64,000 nt of DNA from Amycolatopsis sp. A133 (GTDB lineage Bacteria > Actinomycetota > Actinomycetes > Mycobacteriales > Pseudonocardiaceae). Below the pieces are notes generated by a model that was not told where the DNA came from, did no database searches, and saw nothing but the letters and a program-made list of their open reading frames with translations. A program made the translations under genes and the position numbers. The DNA is taken from contig NZ_JAVHJU010000001.1 of NCBI RefSeq assembly GCF_031082405.1, positions 310,001 through 374,000 on the forward strand. The letters are read 5' to 3'. The first letter of the stretch is position 1. Every line of letters starts with the position of its first letter. Below, one piece after another: positions 17,285-27,546 of the stretch.

Positions 17285-17806
17285 TCAGCTTCGCGCCCGG
17301 TGCGCGGCGACGCGTTCGCGGGTCGCGCACCGGGGCGAGCAGAACTTCCGCGGGCTGCCGCCCCCCGTGTGCGCGAACGGCTTCCCGCACGACGGCGACG
17401 CGCACAGCCCGCCCGGCACGTCCTGGCGGTCCGCCAGCAGCGCCGCCAGCCCCAGCGCCGACGACGTCACCAGCCACGCGCCCCACGGCCCGTCGTCGGC
17501 CGCGTCCACGTGCAGGTGCCAGCCGTAGCCCTCCTCGTGGTCGGTCAGCCGCGGCGGGCCCGCGTACTTCGCGAACAACGCGTTCAGCACCGAAGCCGCC
17601 GAAGCGACGTCAGGCGCCGCGAAGACTTCGCGCAGTTCGAGGGCCGCCGCACGCAGTTCCGAGACGTCCTCCGCGGACAGCGAGACGTCCGGTTCGCCGT
17701 GCTCGCGCAGGACCTGCGCCACCGAGGCCGGGTCGGGGGACGGGACCAGCAGGACACCCAGCAGATCGACCGCGCGCTGCACGGAATCCCGGTGCGGAAA
17801 GGTCAT
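17285..17806 (-). CDS. CGNR zinc-finger / ABATE-type regulator
   Basis: The 173-residue protein has an N-terminal alpha-helical domain and a C-terminal zinc finger. The cysteines are C135, C140, C156 and C160, in SPRKFCSPRCATRERVAAHR, which is the CGNR pattern with ATR after the last cysteine. The family is thought to be transcription regulators linked to stress. It is divergent from an MFS transporter only 22 bases away, and a near-perfect palindrome covers both starts, so it probably controls itself and the transporter. Confidence 0.85.
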   Translation of the reverse strand: MTFPHRDSVQRAVDLLGVLLVPSPDPASVAQVLREHGEPDVSLSAEDVSELRAAALELREVFAAPDVASAASVLNALFAKYAGPPRLTDHEEGYGWHLHVDAADDGPWGAWLVTSSALGLAALLADRQDVPGGLCASPSCGKPFAHTGGGSPRKFCSPRCATRERVAAHRARS

Positions 17807-17814
17807 GCCCCACT

Positions 17815-17843
17815 GTAACGTCTTGTCAGTGATAAGACGTTAC
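17815..17843. promoter_or_regulatory. 29-bp near-perfect palindrome over the CGNR/MFS divergent promoter
   Basis: Arms GTAACGTCTT (17815-17824) and AAGACGTTAC (17834-17843) are perfect complements. The inner TTGTCA/TGATAA extends the match to 13 of 14 pairs around a central G at 17829. It includes the TAACGT -10-like box seven bases before the MFS GTG and the region just upstream of the CGNR ATG. This is the expected place for an operator that blocks both promoters. Confidence 0.7.
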
Positions 17844-19289
17844 CTGGTCGGTGCCACACTCGCCCGGACCGGCGACGAGCTGTCCGGGCCCGCCCTGCTG
17901 CTGCTCGGGATGACCGTGGGCCCGCACGCCGGGGCGGCCTTGCTCGCCGGGCTGACCGCAGCCGCCGCGTTCGGGGGGCCGGTGCTCGGCGCCCTGCTGG
18001 ACCGCAGCGCGGCGCCGGGACGGCTGCTCGCCGTCGCGCTCGGCGGCTACGCCGGCGGGATCGCGCTGGTCACCGCCGTCTTCGGGCACCTGCCGCTCGA
18101 AGCCGTCGTCGCGGTGGCGGTCGTCGCCGGCCTGCTCAACCCCGCCATCGCCGGCGGCTGGACCGCGCAGCTGCCCGCGGTCGCCGGGCCCGCGCTGCCG
18201 ACGGCCAGCCGCCTCGACGCCATGACGTTCACCGCCGCCGCTCTCGCCGGTCCCGGTCTCGCCGGGCTCCTCGGCGGTCCGGCCGGACTCGTGGTCGCCG
18301 TCGGCATGGTCGCCGCGGCGATTCCGGTGGCGTGGTTCCTGCCGAAGCGGACTCCCCGGAAGTCGCGCCTCAAGGACGGCTTCCGGGTCCTGGTCCGCAA
18401 CGCGCCGCTGCGGCGGGCGACCGTCGCTTCGACGATCTCCTGCGCGGGGATCGGCATGGTCACCGTGTGTTACCCGCTGCTGGGCGCGGCGCACCTGCGC
18501 GGCCCGGCGGACGGCGCCCTGCTGCTGACCGTCCTGGCGGTGGCGTCGCTGCTGGCCAACGCCGTCTTCGCGAAGAAGCCGCTGCCGTGGGCGCCCGACC
18601 GGACCGTCTGGCTGAGCACGCTCCTCCTGGCGGCGAGCTGCCTGCTGGCCGCCAGTGGGCACGGCATCTTCGTCGCGGCCGTGCTCGCCGGATTCGCCGA
18701 AGGTCCGCAGCTCACGGCGTTGTTCGCCATCCGCCACCGCGAGGCACCCGAGCACGTCCGGGCCCAGGTGTTCACGACGGCGGCGAGCGTGAAGATCACC
18801 GGCCTGGCGGCGGGAGCGGCGCTGGCCGGCCCGCTGGGCGCGTGGTCGCTCCCGGCGTGCCTGCTCGTCGCCGCGGCCGTCCAGCTGACCGCGGCTGTGA
18901 CCTGTCTGCGCAGGTCAGAACGCCATGGCCTGGGCGCGCCGCTTGACCTCGGTGCCGTGGCTGGTCCGCAGCGCGTTGACGGGCGTGCTCCCGGGCAGCG
19001 TGTCGTCGGTGGTGAACAGCCACCGCAGCATCTCGGTCCGGGAGAACCCGGAGTCGGCGAGCACGGTGATCGTCCCCGCCAGCCCCTTGACGACGCCGTC
19101 CTTGACGAAGAAGGCGCTGGGCACGCACAGTTCGCCGCCGCGCTTGAGCGCGATCAGCTGCCCTTCGCGCAGCATCTGCCGGACCTTGTTGGTCGAGGTC
19201 CCGAGGACGTTCGCCACCTCCGGCAGCGGAAGGACCGCGATGGCGGTGTCGAGGATGTCTTCGGCGACAGGAATCCCACTCACAGGTGA
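17829..19289 (+). CDS. MFS transporter, reading frame running antisense through the next gene
   Basis: From the GTG at 17829 (VIRRYLVGATLARTGDELSG), the first 360 or so residues are a multi-pass MFS-type membrane protein with the GALLDRSAAPGR loop near residue 58. The probable true C-terminus is near 18920, after AAVTCLRRSERHG. No in-frame stop occurs there, and the frame runs on for about 120 hydrophilic residues that are exactly antisense to the Rv2175c-like gene. Either the transporter has an odd tail or the ancestral stop was lost. Expression is probably controlled by the CGNR protein; the substrate is unknown. Confidence 0.75.
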   Translation: MIRRYLVGATLARTGDELSGPALLLLGMTVGPHAGAALLAGLTAAAAFGGPVLGALLDRSAAPGRLLAVALGGYAGGIALVTAVFGHLPLEAVVAVAVVAGLLNPAIAGGWTAQLPAVAGPALPTASRLDAMTFTAAALAGPGLAGLLGGPAGLVVAVGMVAAAIPVAWFLPKRTPRKSRLKDGFRVLVRNAPLRRATVASTISCAGIGMVTVCYPLLGAAHLRGPADGALLLTVLAVASLLANAVFAKKPLPWAPDRTVWLSTLLLAASCLLAASGHGIFVAAVLAGFAEGPQLTALFAIRHREAPEHVRAQVFTTAASVKITGLAAGAALAGPLGAWSLPACLLVAAAVQLTAAVTCLRRSERHGLGAPLDLGAVAGPQRVDGRAPGQRVVGGEQPPQHLGPGEPGVGEHGDRPRQPLDDAVLDEEGAGHAQFAAALERDQLPFAQHLPDLVGRGPEDVRHLRQRKDRDGGVEDVFGDRNPTHR

Positions 19290-19292
19290 CAC
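18915..19292 (-). CDS. Rv2175c-family DNA-binding protein, PknL partner
   Basis: The protein has about 125 residues from the GTG at 19292 (a GTG at 19283 giving VSGIPVAEDIL is the alternative). It has an HTH-like LPEVANVLGTSTNKVRQMLREGQLIALKRGG segment, followed by a domain ending in LRWLFTTDDTLPGSTPVNALR. In M. tuberculosis Rv2175c binds DNA and is phosphorylated by the neighbouring kinase PknL. Here it is likewise divergent from a PknL-like kinase. Its whole length lies opposite the tail of the MFS reading frame. Confidence 0.85.
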   Translation of the reverse strand: MSPVSGIPVAEDILDTAIAVLPLPEVANVLGTSTNKVRQMLREGQLIALKRGGELCVPSAFFVKDGVVKGLAGTITVLADSGFSRTEMLRWLFTTDDTLPGSTPVNALRTSHGTEVKRRAQAMAF

Positions 19293-19372
19293 TGTGCCAC
19301 ATTCCGTCCCCTCACCCGCTAGTGCGCACGGGTGAGCCGCGAGGTCTCCTCCACGAGGCGTGCGCGGTTCCG

Positions 19373-19378
19373 TACGAT
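19373..19378 (+). promoter_or_regulatory. -10 box of the PknL-like kinase gene
   Basis: TACGAT, eight bases before the GTG at 19387, fits TANNNT and a leaderless or near-leaderless transcript. Confidence 0.4.
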
Positions 19379-19386
19379 CCATACTC

Positions 19387-21396
19387 GTGACACGCACCCA
19401 ACCCAGCCTGGTCGGCACGCTCTTGGAGCGGCGCTACCGGGTGGACCGGCTGCTCGCCCACGGCGGAATGTCTTCCGTCTACCGGGGGACGGACACCCGG
19501 CTGGACCGTCCGGTCGCGATCAAGATCATGGATCCGCGGTTCGCGGACGACCGGTCGTTCGTGGACCGGTTCGTGCGGGAGGCGCAGTCCGCGGCCCAGC
19601 TGCACCACCCGCACGTCGTGGCGGTGCACGACCAGGGCTTCGACCTGCCGCAGGGTGCGGAGTCGGGGCTGGCGTTCCTGGTGATGGAACTGGTGGACGG
19701 CGGGACGTTGCGCGACCTGCTCGACGACCGGGGCCCGCTGGACGTCGCGCTGGCGCTGAGCGTGGCCGAGCCCGTGCTGTCGGCGCTCGCCGCCGCGCAC
19801 CGGGCCGGGCTGGTGCACCGGGACGTGAAACCGGAGAACGTGCTGATCGGCCGGGTCGGGCAGCAGACCGGCGGGGCGGTGAAGGTCGCGGACTTCGGCC
19901 TGGTGCGGGCCGTGGCGAGCGCGGGCACGACCAGTGCGAGCGTCATCCTCGGCACGGTCGCCTACCTGTCGCCGGAGCAGGTCGCCACCGGCGCGGCGTC
20001 TTCGAGCGGGGACGTCTACTCGGCCGGGATCCTGCTGTACGAGATGCTGACCGGCCGCGTGCCCTACACCGGGGACACCGCGATCTCGGTGGCGTACCGG
20101 CACGTGAACGACGACGTGCCGCGCCCGAGCGAGCTGCGCCCGGACCTGCCGCCCGCCCTGGACGACCTGGTCGTGCGCGCGACGCGGCGGGACCCGCTGC
20201 TGCGCCCGGCCGACGCCGGGGAGTTCCTCACCGAGCTGACCGCGGTGCGCGCCCAGCTGGGGCTGCTGCCGGTGACCGTGCCGATCCCGGTGTCCCACGG
20301 CCAGGGCGACCTCGCCGACACCGAGCGCACGCTGCCGCGGATCCCGCAGGTGCTGCCGGACACCGAGAAGACGATGCCAGTGCACCGGCCGAACGCGACG
20401 CGGGCGCTCACCCACGCCGGTCCCCCGGTGACCACCCGGGTGCCCCCGGTACCACCGGCGCCGCCGCGGCAGCGGAGCCGGCCCGAGCCGGAGAAGCCGG
20501 CGGACACCCGGAAGCGGATCTTCGTGATCGCCGCCGCGGTGCTGCTGCTCGGCGGGCTGCTCACGGCGTTCGTCTTCATCCTCACCGACACCGGCGGCGA
20601 CAAGACCGCGCGGGTGCCGAAGCTCGTCGGGCTGAACCAGGCCGCGGCCGGCGACGCGCTGCGGGCGGTGAAGCTGAACCCGAGGTTCAGCCAGGAGTAC
20701 GACAACACGGCGCCGTCGAACACGGTCCTGCGCGCCGACCCGGCGGAGGGCACGACGCTGGCGCCGAACGCGACGGTGTCGGTGGTGCTGTCGAAGGGCC
20801 GCCCGGTGGTGCCGGACATCCGCCCCGGCACCGCGTTCCCCGACGCCGAGCAGGCGATCAAGGCGTCCCAGCTGACCCCGGTCCGCGGACCCGACGACTT
20901 CGACGCCGAGGTCCCCCAGGGCGCGGTCATCCGCACGACGCCGTCGTCGGGCAGCCAGCTCACCATCGGCGGCCAGGTCACGGTCATCGTGTCGAAGGGC
21001 CCGATCCCGCTGCCGCCGGTCCCGGACGTCACGGGCCGGTCCAAGGACGAGGCGTTCCAGCTGCTGCAGCAGGCCGGGTTCGAGCCGTTCCAGGCGGGCG
21101 AGGAGTTCAAGCAGGACGTCCCGGGCGGCGCCGTCACCCGCACCGACCCCCCGGGCGGCTCGCAGGCGAAGGCGAAGCGGATCGGCGTGTTCGTCAACAA
21201 CGCCGTCCAGGTGCCGGACGTCCGGTTCAAGTCGTTCGAGGACGCCCAGCGGATCCTCGAGCAGGCCGGTCTGAAGGCCGACCGCGACGGCGGCCGCGGC
21301 CGCGGCGGGTTCGACTTCGTCTTCCAGCAGGACCCGGAGCCGGGCACGTTCGTGGCGAAGAACTCCAAGGTCAAGCTGAAGGGCTTCGGAGGATGA
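19387..21396 (+). CDS. pknL: Ser/Thr protein kinase with four PASTA domains (PknL-like)
   Basis: The 669-residue membrane kinase has an intact N-terminal kinase domain (12-290). Visible motifs are HGGMSSVYRG, catalytic lysine in VAIK (46), HRDVKPEN (144-151), DFG (169-171) and GTVAYLSPEQ. A Pro-rich linker (300-370) with threonines leads to one membrane segment (378-399). Four extracellular PASTA repeats follow (409-669), beginning RVPKLVG, VVPDIRP, PVPDVTG and QVPDVRF, which bind peptidoglycan fragments. The GTG at 19387 is chosen because VTRTQPSLVG precedes the kinase fold. The stop overlaps the NfeD-like gene start (ATGA), and it is divergent from the Rv2175c-like gene as in mycobacteria. 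Confidence 0.92.
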   Translation: MTRTQPSLVGTLLERRYRVDRLLAHGGMSSVYRGTDTRLDRPVAIKIMDPRFADDRSFVDRFVREAQSAAQLHHPHVVAVHDQGFDLPQGAESGLAFLVMELVDGGTLRDLLDDRGPLDVALALSVAEPVLSALAAAHRAGLVHRDVKPENVLIGRVGQQTGGAVKVADFGLVRAVASAGTTSASVILGTVAYLSPEQVATGAASSSGDVYSAGILLYEMLTGRVPYTGDTAISVAYRHVNDDVPRPSELRPDLPPALDDLVVRATRRDPLLRPADAGEFLTELTAVRAQLGLLPVTVPIPVSHGQGDLADTERTLPRIPQVLPDTEKTMPVHRPNATRALTHAGPPVTTRVPPVPPAPPRQRSRPEPEKPADTRKRIFVIAAAVLLLGGLLTAFVFILTDTGGDKTARVPKLVGLNQAAAGDALRAVKLNPRFSQEYDNTAPSNTVLRADPAEGTTLAPNATVSVVLSKGRPVVPDIRPGTAFPDAEQAIKASQLTPVRGPDDFDAEVPQGAVIRTTPSSGSQLTIGGQVTVIVSKGPIPLPPVPDVTGRSKDEAFQLLQQAGFEPFQAGEEFKQDVPGGAVTRTDPPGGSQAKAKRIGVFVNNAVQVPDVRFKSFEDAQRILEQAGLKADRDGGRGRGGFDFVFQQDPEPGTFVAKNSKVKLKGFGG

Positions 21397-21602
21397 TCGG
21401 CAGCCGGGGCCGCGTGACGGGCACGATCGGCCCCGGCCTCATCGGCGAGGTGCTGTTGAACGTCCGGGGCGGCACGGAGGCGTTCTACGCCTACCCGGCC
21501 GACCCGGAGGAGACGTTCACCTCGGGCACCCAGGTGCTGGTGGTGGATTTCGAGCCGCCCCGGACGGTTTACGTCGAACGGTGGCGCTCCCTGAGCCGCT
21601 GA
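21393..21602 (+). CDS. NfeD-like OB-fold peptide without membrane segment
   Basis: A 69-residue protein starting with an ATG that overlaps the kinase stop. MIGSRGRVTGTIGPGLIGEVLLNVRGG and GTQVLVVDFEPPRTVYVERW look like the C-terminal OB-fold of NfeD proteins. Classical NfeD proteins have several membrane segments before this domain and pair with flotillin or stomatin. Here only the soluble domain remains and the flotillin gene follows 289 bases later. The call is by pattern and context. No function is proven. Confidence 0.6.
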   Translation: MIGSRGRVTGTIGPGLIGEVLLNVRGGTEAFYAYPADPEETFTSGTQVLVVDFEPPRTVYVERWRSLSR

Positions 21603-21891
21603 CGGCGAAGCGGCCCAGGGCCGGCCACGACTATGACGTCTAAAGCGTCGTCGCCCGAGAGCCCTCACAGCCTCCGTCGATGACTGACGGCCCGAGGCCG
21701 CGCGGCCGACCCAGCTGCGCACGAATGACCTGCAGCTCGGGGCCGCGCAATCGACCCCGGCCCCCGTGGTCACGACCGTCTTGAAACCTGACACACAAGT
21801 TCCGCCGAACCGTGGCAACCCCCGGGCCGCCGGCGGCGTCGAAGGGGCACCAACACAACGCACAACAGAAAAGAGCGAGGGGGTCGGTGCC

Positions 21892-23397
21892 ATGAGCCTC
21901 GTGGAAATCCTGCTGTTTTCCGCCGGTGGAATCATTGCCGTGCTGATCTTGGTCTTCGGGGTCCTGCGGCTGCTGTACAAGGTCGCCGAGCCGAACGAAG
22001 CGCTGATCATCTCCGGGCTGGGGGTTCGCGTCGATCGTGCGGACACCGCGGACAGCCTGGGCTTCAAGATCATCACCGGGCGCGGCGTGAACGTCATCCC
22101 CGGGTTCCAGACCGCCCGGCGGCTGTCGCTGGACACGCGCGGGGTCAACCTGCAGGTCTCCTGCGTGACCAAGCAGGGCCTGCCGGTCACCGTGCGGGCC
22201 GTCGTCATCTACAAGGTCGGGGACGACTTCGCCTCGATCGCCAACGCCGCCCGCCGGTTCCTGGACCAGCAGAAGGGCATGAACGACACCATCCACGAAC
22301 TCTTCTCGGGGCACCTGCGCTCGATCGTGGGCGGGCTGACCATCGAAGAGATGATCCACAACCGGGACGCGCTCACCGGTGAGGTGCGGCAGTCCTCGGC
22401 CACGGAGATGATCAAGCTGGGGCTGATCGTCGACTCGCTGCAGATCCAGGAGATCGACGACGAGTCCGGGTACATCCTGAACCTCGGCAAGCCGCACGCC
22501 GCCGCGGTGGCCGCGTCGGCTCGCATTGCCGAGGCGCAGCGGGACCAGGAGGCCGCCGAGGTCGAGCAGGTCTCCGCCGCGAAGAAGGCCGCCGCGGTGC
22601 GCGGGAGCCAGATCCAGCAGGCCGGCTACCAGGCCGAGGTGGACCAGGCCCGGGCGAAGGCGTCGCAGTCGGGTCCGCTGGCCGAGGCGACCGCGCGCCA
22701 GGAGGTCGTCGTCCAGGAGACGCGGGCCGCCGAGCTGGAGGCGGCGCTGGCCGAGCAGCGGCTGCAGTCGCAGGTCCGCAAGCCGGCCGACGCGAAGGCG
22801 TACGACACGCGTACGGCGGCCGACGCGGCCCGTGACGCTTCGATCGCCAAGGCCCAGGCCGAGGCGAAGGAGACCGAGCTGCGGGCCGCGGCGGACGCGA
22901 CCCGCGTGAAGACGGCCGCCGAGGCCGAGGCGCAGGCCACGAAGGCCCGTGCCGAGGCGATGGCGGGCGCGACCCGGGCGACCGGTGAGGCCGAGGCCGC
23001 CGCGGCCAAGGCCCGCGGTCTGGCCGAGGCCGAGGCCGCGAAGGCGAAGGGGCTCGCCGAAGCGGAGTCGGCCCGGGCGAAGGGGCTCGCCGAGGCGGAC
23101 GCGATCAAGGCGCGCGCGGCGGCGCTGGCGGAGAACCAGGAAGCCGTCGTCGCGCAGCAGCTGGCCGAGCGCTGGCCGGAGATCGTCGAGGCGGGCGCGA
23201 GCGCGTTCGGCAACATCGACCACATGGTCGTGCTCAACGGCGCCGACGGCATGTCCGACATGTTCGCGAAGGCGCTGTCGCTCGGCGGGACCGGCCTCGG
23301 CCTGGCCCGCCAGCTGATGGACGCCATGGGCAAGCCGGCGGACAAGGAGCTGGACGAGGCCGCCAAGCGCAATGGCGAGCTGAAGCTCAGCGACTGA
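21892..23397 (+). CDS. Flotillin-like SPFH protein
   Basis: The 501-residue protein has one N-terminal membrane segment (about 5-27) and an SPFH/band-7 domain (30-210). A long Ala/Glu-rich coiled coil follows with repeats such as GLAEAEAAKAKGLAEAESARAK (380-420). This matches flotillins that organise membrane microdomains. The ATG at 21892 fits MSLVEILLFSAGG. The 289-base gap after the NfeD-like gene holds no clear gene, so it may have its own promoter. Confidence 0.9.
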   Translation: MSLVEILLFSAGGIIAVLILVFGVLRLLYKVAEPNEALIISGLGVRVDRADTADSLGFKIITGRGVNVIPGFQTARRLSLDTRGVNLQVSCVTKQGLPVTVRAVVIYKVGDDFASIANAARRFLDQQKGMNDTIHELFSGHLRSIVGGLTIEEMIHNRDALTGEVRQSSATEMIKLGLIVDSLQIQEIDDESGYILNLGKPHAAAVAASARIAEAQRDQEAAEVEQVSAAKKAAAVRGSQIQQAGYQAEVDQARAKASQSGPLAEATARQEVVVQETRAAELEAALAEQRLQSQVRKPADAKAYDTRTAADAARDASIAKAQAEAKETELRAAADATRVKTAAEAEAQATKARAEAMAGATRATGEAEAAAAKARGLAEAEAAKAKGLAEAESARAKGLAEADAIKARAAALAENQEAVVAQQLAERWPEIVEAGASAFGNIDHMVVLNGADGMSDMFAKALSLGGTGLGLARQLMDAMGKPADKELDEAAKRNGELKLSD

Positions 23398-23412
23398 TCC
23401 GTCACGCTCGGT

Positions 23413-23455
23413 GTACGGCCCTTGTGTCCCGGATCACGGGTCGCGGGGGCCGTAC
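23413..23455 (+). terminator. Hairpin after the flotillin gene
   Basis: GTACGGCCC (23413-23421) pairs perfectly with GGGCCGTAC (23447-23455), starting 16 bases past the flotillin stop. A second short hairpin, CCCCCG-TT-CGGGGG, follows at 23455-23468. Together they look like a terminator. Confidence 0.55.
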
Positions 23456-23535
23456 CCCCGTTCGGGGGCGGAAATTCCCGCTCTCTTGTCCTACCGTGGG
23501 CGCATGGTGCCGGACCGTGCGTCGCGGGCCGTCCG

Positions 23536-24237
23536 ATGAGCTTCTTCACCGGCGGTCCCCGTGAGCGTCCCCTGTTCCCCGTTCCGGAGCAGGAGCTTTA
23601 CGCCTTCAACGGACGGCACTGGACCGACCCTCCACGCGAGCACATCGTCCCGGCCGTTTTGCCGTGGGCGCAGCCGCTGGGCCGGTCCGAGCGCACGGTG
23701 GTGGCGCTGCGGACCATCGAGGTGTGGCCCCAGGCGCTGACACTGCGCGTCACGGTCTACTCCCGGGACAGCCTGGTCGAAGACCCCGCCGAGGGGCTGA
23801 TCGACCACCGGCGCAAGCCCGACTACAACGGGTTGCTCGTCGGCGTGCTCTACGCCGACGGCAGCCGGGCGAGCTCCGAGACGATCTCGGTGCCGTCCGC
23901 GTCCGAACCGGAGGCCCCGGTGCTGCGGGCCCAGCCGGTGGGCGGCACGCGGTTCGCCGTCGAGCACGAGGTGTTCCTCTGGCCGCTCCCCTCGGCCGGC
24001 CCGCTGAAGCTGGTCGTGCAGTGGACGGACCGCGAAATCCCGGAAACCCGCACGACGCTCGACGGCGGCGCGATCCGGGCCGCGGCGAAGGACGCCGCGG
24101 AGATCTGGCCGGGCCTCGGCAAGCGGCAGGTGAACGGCCTGCCCGTGCGCCGCGTCGGCAAGCAGGTCGCGTTCACCCCCGATTGGGGCACGCCGGTGGC
24201 CCGTGCGGAAGAACCCGAGCATGCTCCGGGGGAATGA
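23536..24237 (+). CDS. Hypothetical protein
   Basis: A 233-residue soluble protein starting MSFFTGGPRERPLFPVPEQELYAFNG. It is rich in beta-strand-like segments (TIEVWPQALTLRVTVYSRDSL, GTRFAVEHEVFLWPLPSAGPLKLVVQWTDREIPE). It has no signal peptide, membrane segment or catalytic motif I recognise. The ATG at 23536 is chosen over upstream starts that read through the terminator region. It is flanked by its own gaps on both sides, so it is likely a single-gene unit. Confidence 0.6.
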   Translation: MSFFTGGPRERPLFPVPEQELYAFNGRHWTDPPREHIVPAVLPWAQPLGRSERTVVALRTIEVWPQALTLRVTVYSRDSLVEDPAEGLIDHRRKPDYNGLLVGVLYADGSRASSETISVPSASEPEAPVLRAQPVGGTRFAVEHEVFLWPLPSAGPLKLVVQWTDREIPETRTTLDGGAIRAAAKDAAEIWPGLGKRQVNGLPVRRVGKQVAFTPDWGTPVARAEEPEHAPGE

Positions 24238-24422
24238 GCCCTTGTTCGACCTGTGAGCCGGGGCACCACGGCCTGGGGTGTCTCGAATGGCGGAACGGTG
24301 TCGCTCGTTAGCGTGGTGGAAACACCCCGACCACCCGGCTGTCACGCCGGGCTGGTGCAGTGGGTTCCTTCCCTTCCGACGCACGTGGCCGTGCGCCCCC
24401 CGCGAACCCGGAAAGGTCGCCC

Positions 24423-25739
24423 ATGGCAGGCTCGCCGCTCAGCGCACTCGACGTCGCTTTCCTTTGCCTGGAAAGCGAAACCACCCCGATGCACATGGGA
24501 GCGGTGGTCACCTTCACCGCCCGCGGCCCGGTGGATCCGGCCGCGCTGACGGCGTTGCTCGCGCAGCGGGCCGCCCGGCTGCCGAAACTGCGCCAGCGGG
24601 CGCGCGCTGAACTGTTCCCGCCGGGCTCGGCCAGCTGGGCCGACGCCCCGGGTTTTGCTGCCGCCGACCACATCCACCACGTGCCCCTGAGTTCGCTGTA
24701 CGAGCCGGACCCCCTGTCCGCGTACGCGTCGCAGTGGATCGCCGAGCCGCTCGACACGTCCCGGCCGCTGTGGGACCTCACGCTCGTCACCGGACTGCCG
24801 GACGGGAAGTTCGCGCTGCTGCTGAAACTGCACCACGCGCTGACCGACGGCGCCGGGGCGTACGCGGTCGCGGCCGGGCTGCTCGACGGCGTCGAGCAGC
24901 CCGAGCGGCTCCCCGCGCCGTCCCGCCCGATCCCCGCCCCGCGCTCCACTTTGGACACGGTGAAGGGTGCACTGGGCACGGTGTGGGGCCAGGCGAACGA
25001 GGCCGCCGGGATCGCGTCTTCGGTGGTGCGGGCCGCGCGTCCGCAGCTGTCCCCGGTTTCGGCGCCGCCGTCGGCCGAGCGACGGCTCGGGTTCGTGCGC
25101 CTGCCGCTGACCGAGCTGCGCCGGGTGCGCCGCGCGCACGGCGGCACGACCAACGACGTCGTGCTGGCGGTGCTGGCGGGCGCGCTGCGCGAATGGCTGG
25201 TCAACCGCGGCCAGCGCGCCGACGGCCGCACGCTGCGCGCGCTGATCCCGGTGAGCGTGCGCGGCCGCGCGGGTGCTCAGCTGGGCGGCAACAAGCTTTC
25301 GGGTTACCTGTGCGACCTGCCGGTCGGCGAGGACGACCCGGTCGAGCGGCTGCGGGTGGTCCGCCGGGCGATGACCCGCAACAAGGCGGCGGGCCCGAGC
25401 CGCGGCGCGGGGGCACTCCCGCTGCTCGCCGGGCGCGTCCCCCCGCTGCTGCACCGCCTGGGCACGCGCACGGCGGGCCAGGCGGCGCCGATGCTGTTCG
25501 ACCTGGTGATCACGACGGTCCCGGTGCCCCCGGCCCGCCTGTCCCTCGACGGCGCCCGCATGGCGGCGATCTACCCGTTCGTGCCGCTGGCCCCGCGCCA
25601 CGCGGTCGGCATCGCGGTGGCGGCGTACCGGGATTCGGTCCACATCGGGCTGCAGGTCAACGGCGCGGCGGTGCCGGACATCGGCTCACTGCGGGACGCG
25701 GTCCTGAAGTCCACGGCCCGCCTCCTCGACGCTTCCTGA
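24423..25739 (+). CDS. Wax ester synthase / diacylglycerol acyltransferase (WS/DGAT)
   Basis: The 438-residue protein has the N-terminal PLSALDVAFLCLESETTPMHMGAV start of WS/DGAT enzymes and the catalytic HHxxxDG motif (H137, H138, D142, G143 in HHALTDG). The C-terminal half carries GGTTNDVVLAVLAGALREWL and RALIPVSVR. The family esterifies fatty acyl-CoA to fatty alcohols or diacylglycerol for storage lipids. The ATG at 24423 has CGGAAAGG upstream. It converges on aroG through a hairpin repeat. Confidence 0.92.
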   Translation: MAGSPLSALDVAFLCLESETTPMHMGAVVTFTARGPVDPAALTALLAQRAARLPKLRQRARAELFPPGSASWADAPGFAAADHIHHVPLSSLYEPDPLSAYASQWIAEPLDTSRPLWDLTLVTGLPDGKFALLLKLHHALTDGAGAYAVAAGLLDGVEQPERLPAPSRPIPAPRSTLDTVKGALGTVWGQANEAAGIASSVVRAARPQLSPVSAPPSAERRLGFVRLPLTELRRVRRAHGGTTNDVVLAVLAGALREWLVNRGQRADGRTLRALIPVSVRGRAGAQLGGNKLSGYLCDLPVGEDDPVERLRVVRRAMTRNKAAGPSRGAGALPLLAGRVPPLLHRLGTRTAGQAAPMLFDLVITTVPVPPARLSLDGARMAAIYPFVPLAPRHAVGIAVAAYRDSVHIGLQVNGAAVPDIGSLRDAVLKSTARLLDAS

Positions 25740-25797
25740 CGCCGGGCGTCCGCCTCGACCAGCGCCTACCTGCCCCTCACCCGCGCAGGAGCCAAAC

Positions 25798-25879
25798 GCC
25801 CCAATGTGGCGTTCGGTGCGTCCAACGCACCCAATGTGGCGTTCGGTGCGTTGGACGCAACCAACGCCACATTGGGGCG
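25798..25879. repeat. CCAATGTGGCGTT hairpin repeat, two-unit copy, at a convergent gene end
   Basis: Two copies of CCAATGTGGCGTTCGGTGCG (25801-25820 and 25831-25850), 30 bases apart, are followed by the inverse copy CCAACGCCACATTGG (25861-25875). The outer arms 25798-25814 and 25863-25879 pair over 17 bases. The inner copy pairs over 13 bases, and TGCGT/ACGCA forms a stem inside the loop. The same element with three units lies at 39731-39847. It probably ends transcription of WS/DGAT and aroG from both sides. Confidence 0.85.
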
Positions 25880-25891
25880 CTCGGGCCGGTC

Positions 25892-27544
<1,653 letters not shown>

Positions 27545-27546
<2 letters not shown>

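Noticed and set aside
25801..25880. Short frame reading MWRSVRPTHPMWRSVR through the hairpin repeat
   Set aside because: It is a by-product of the 30-base repeat, which is a multiple of three, and has no ribosome site.
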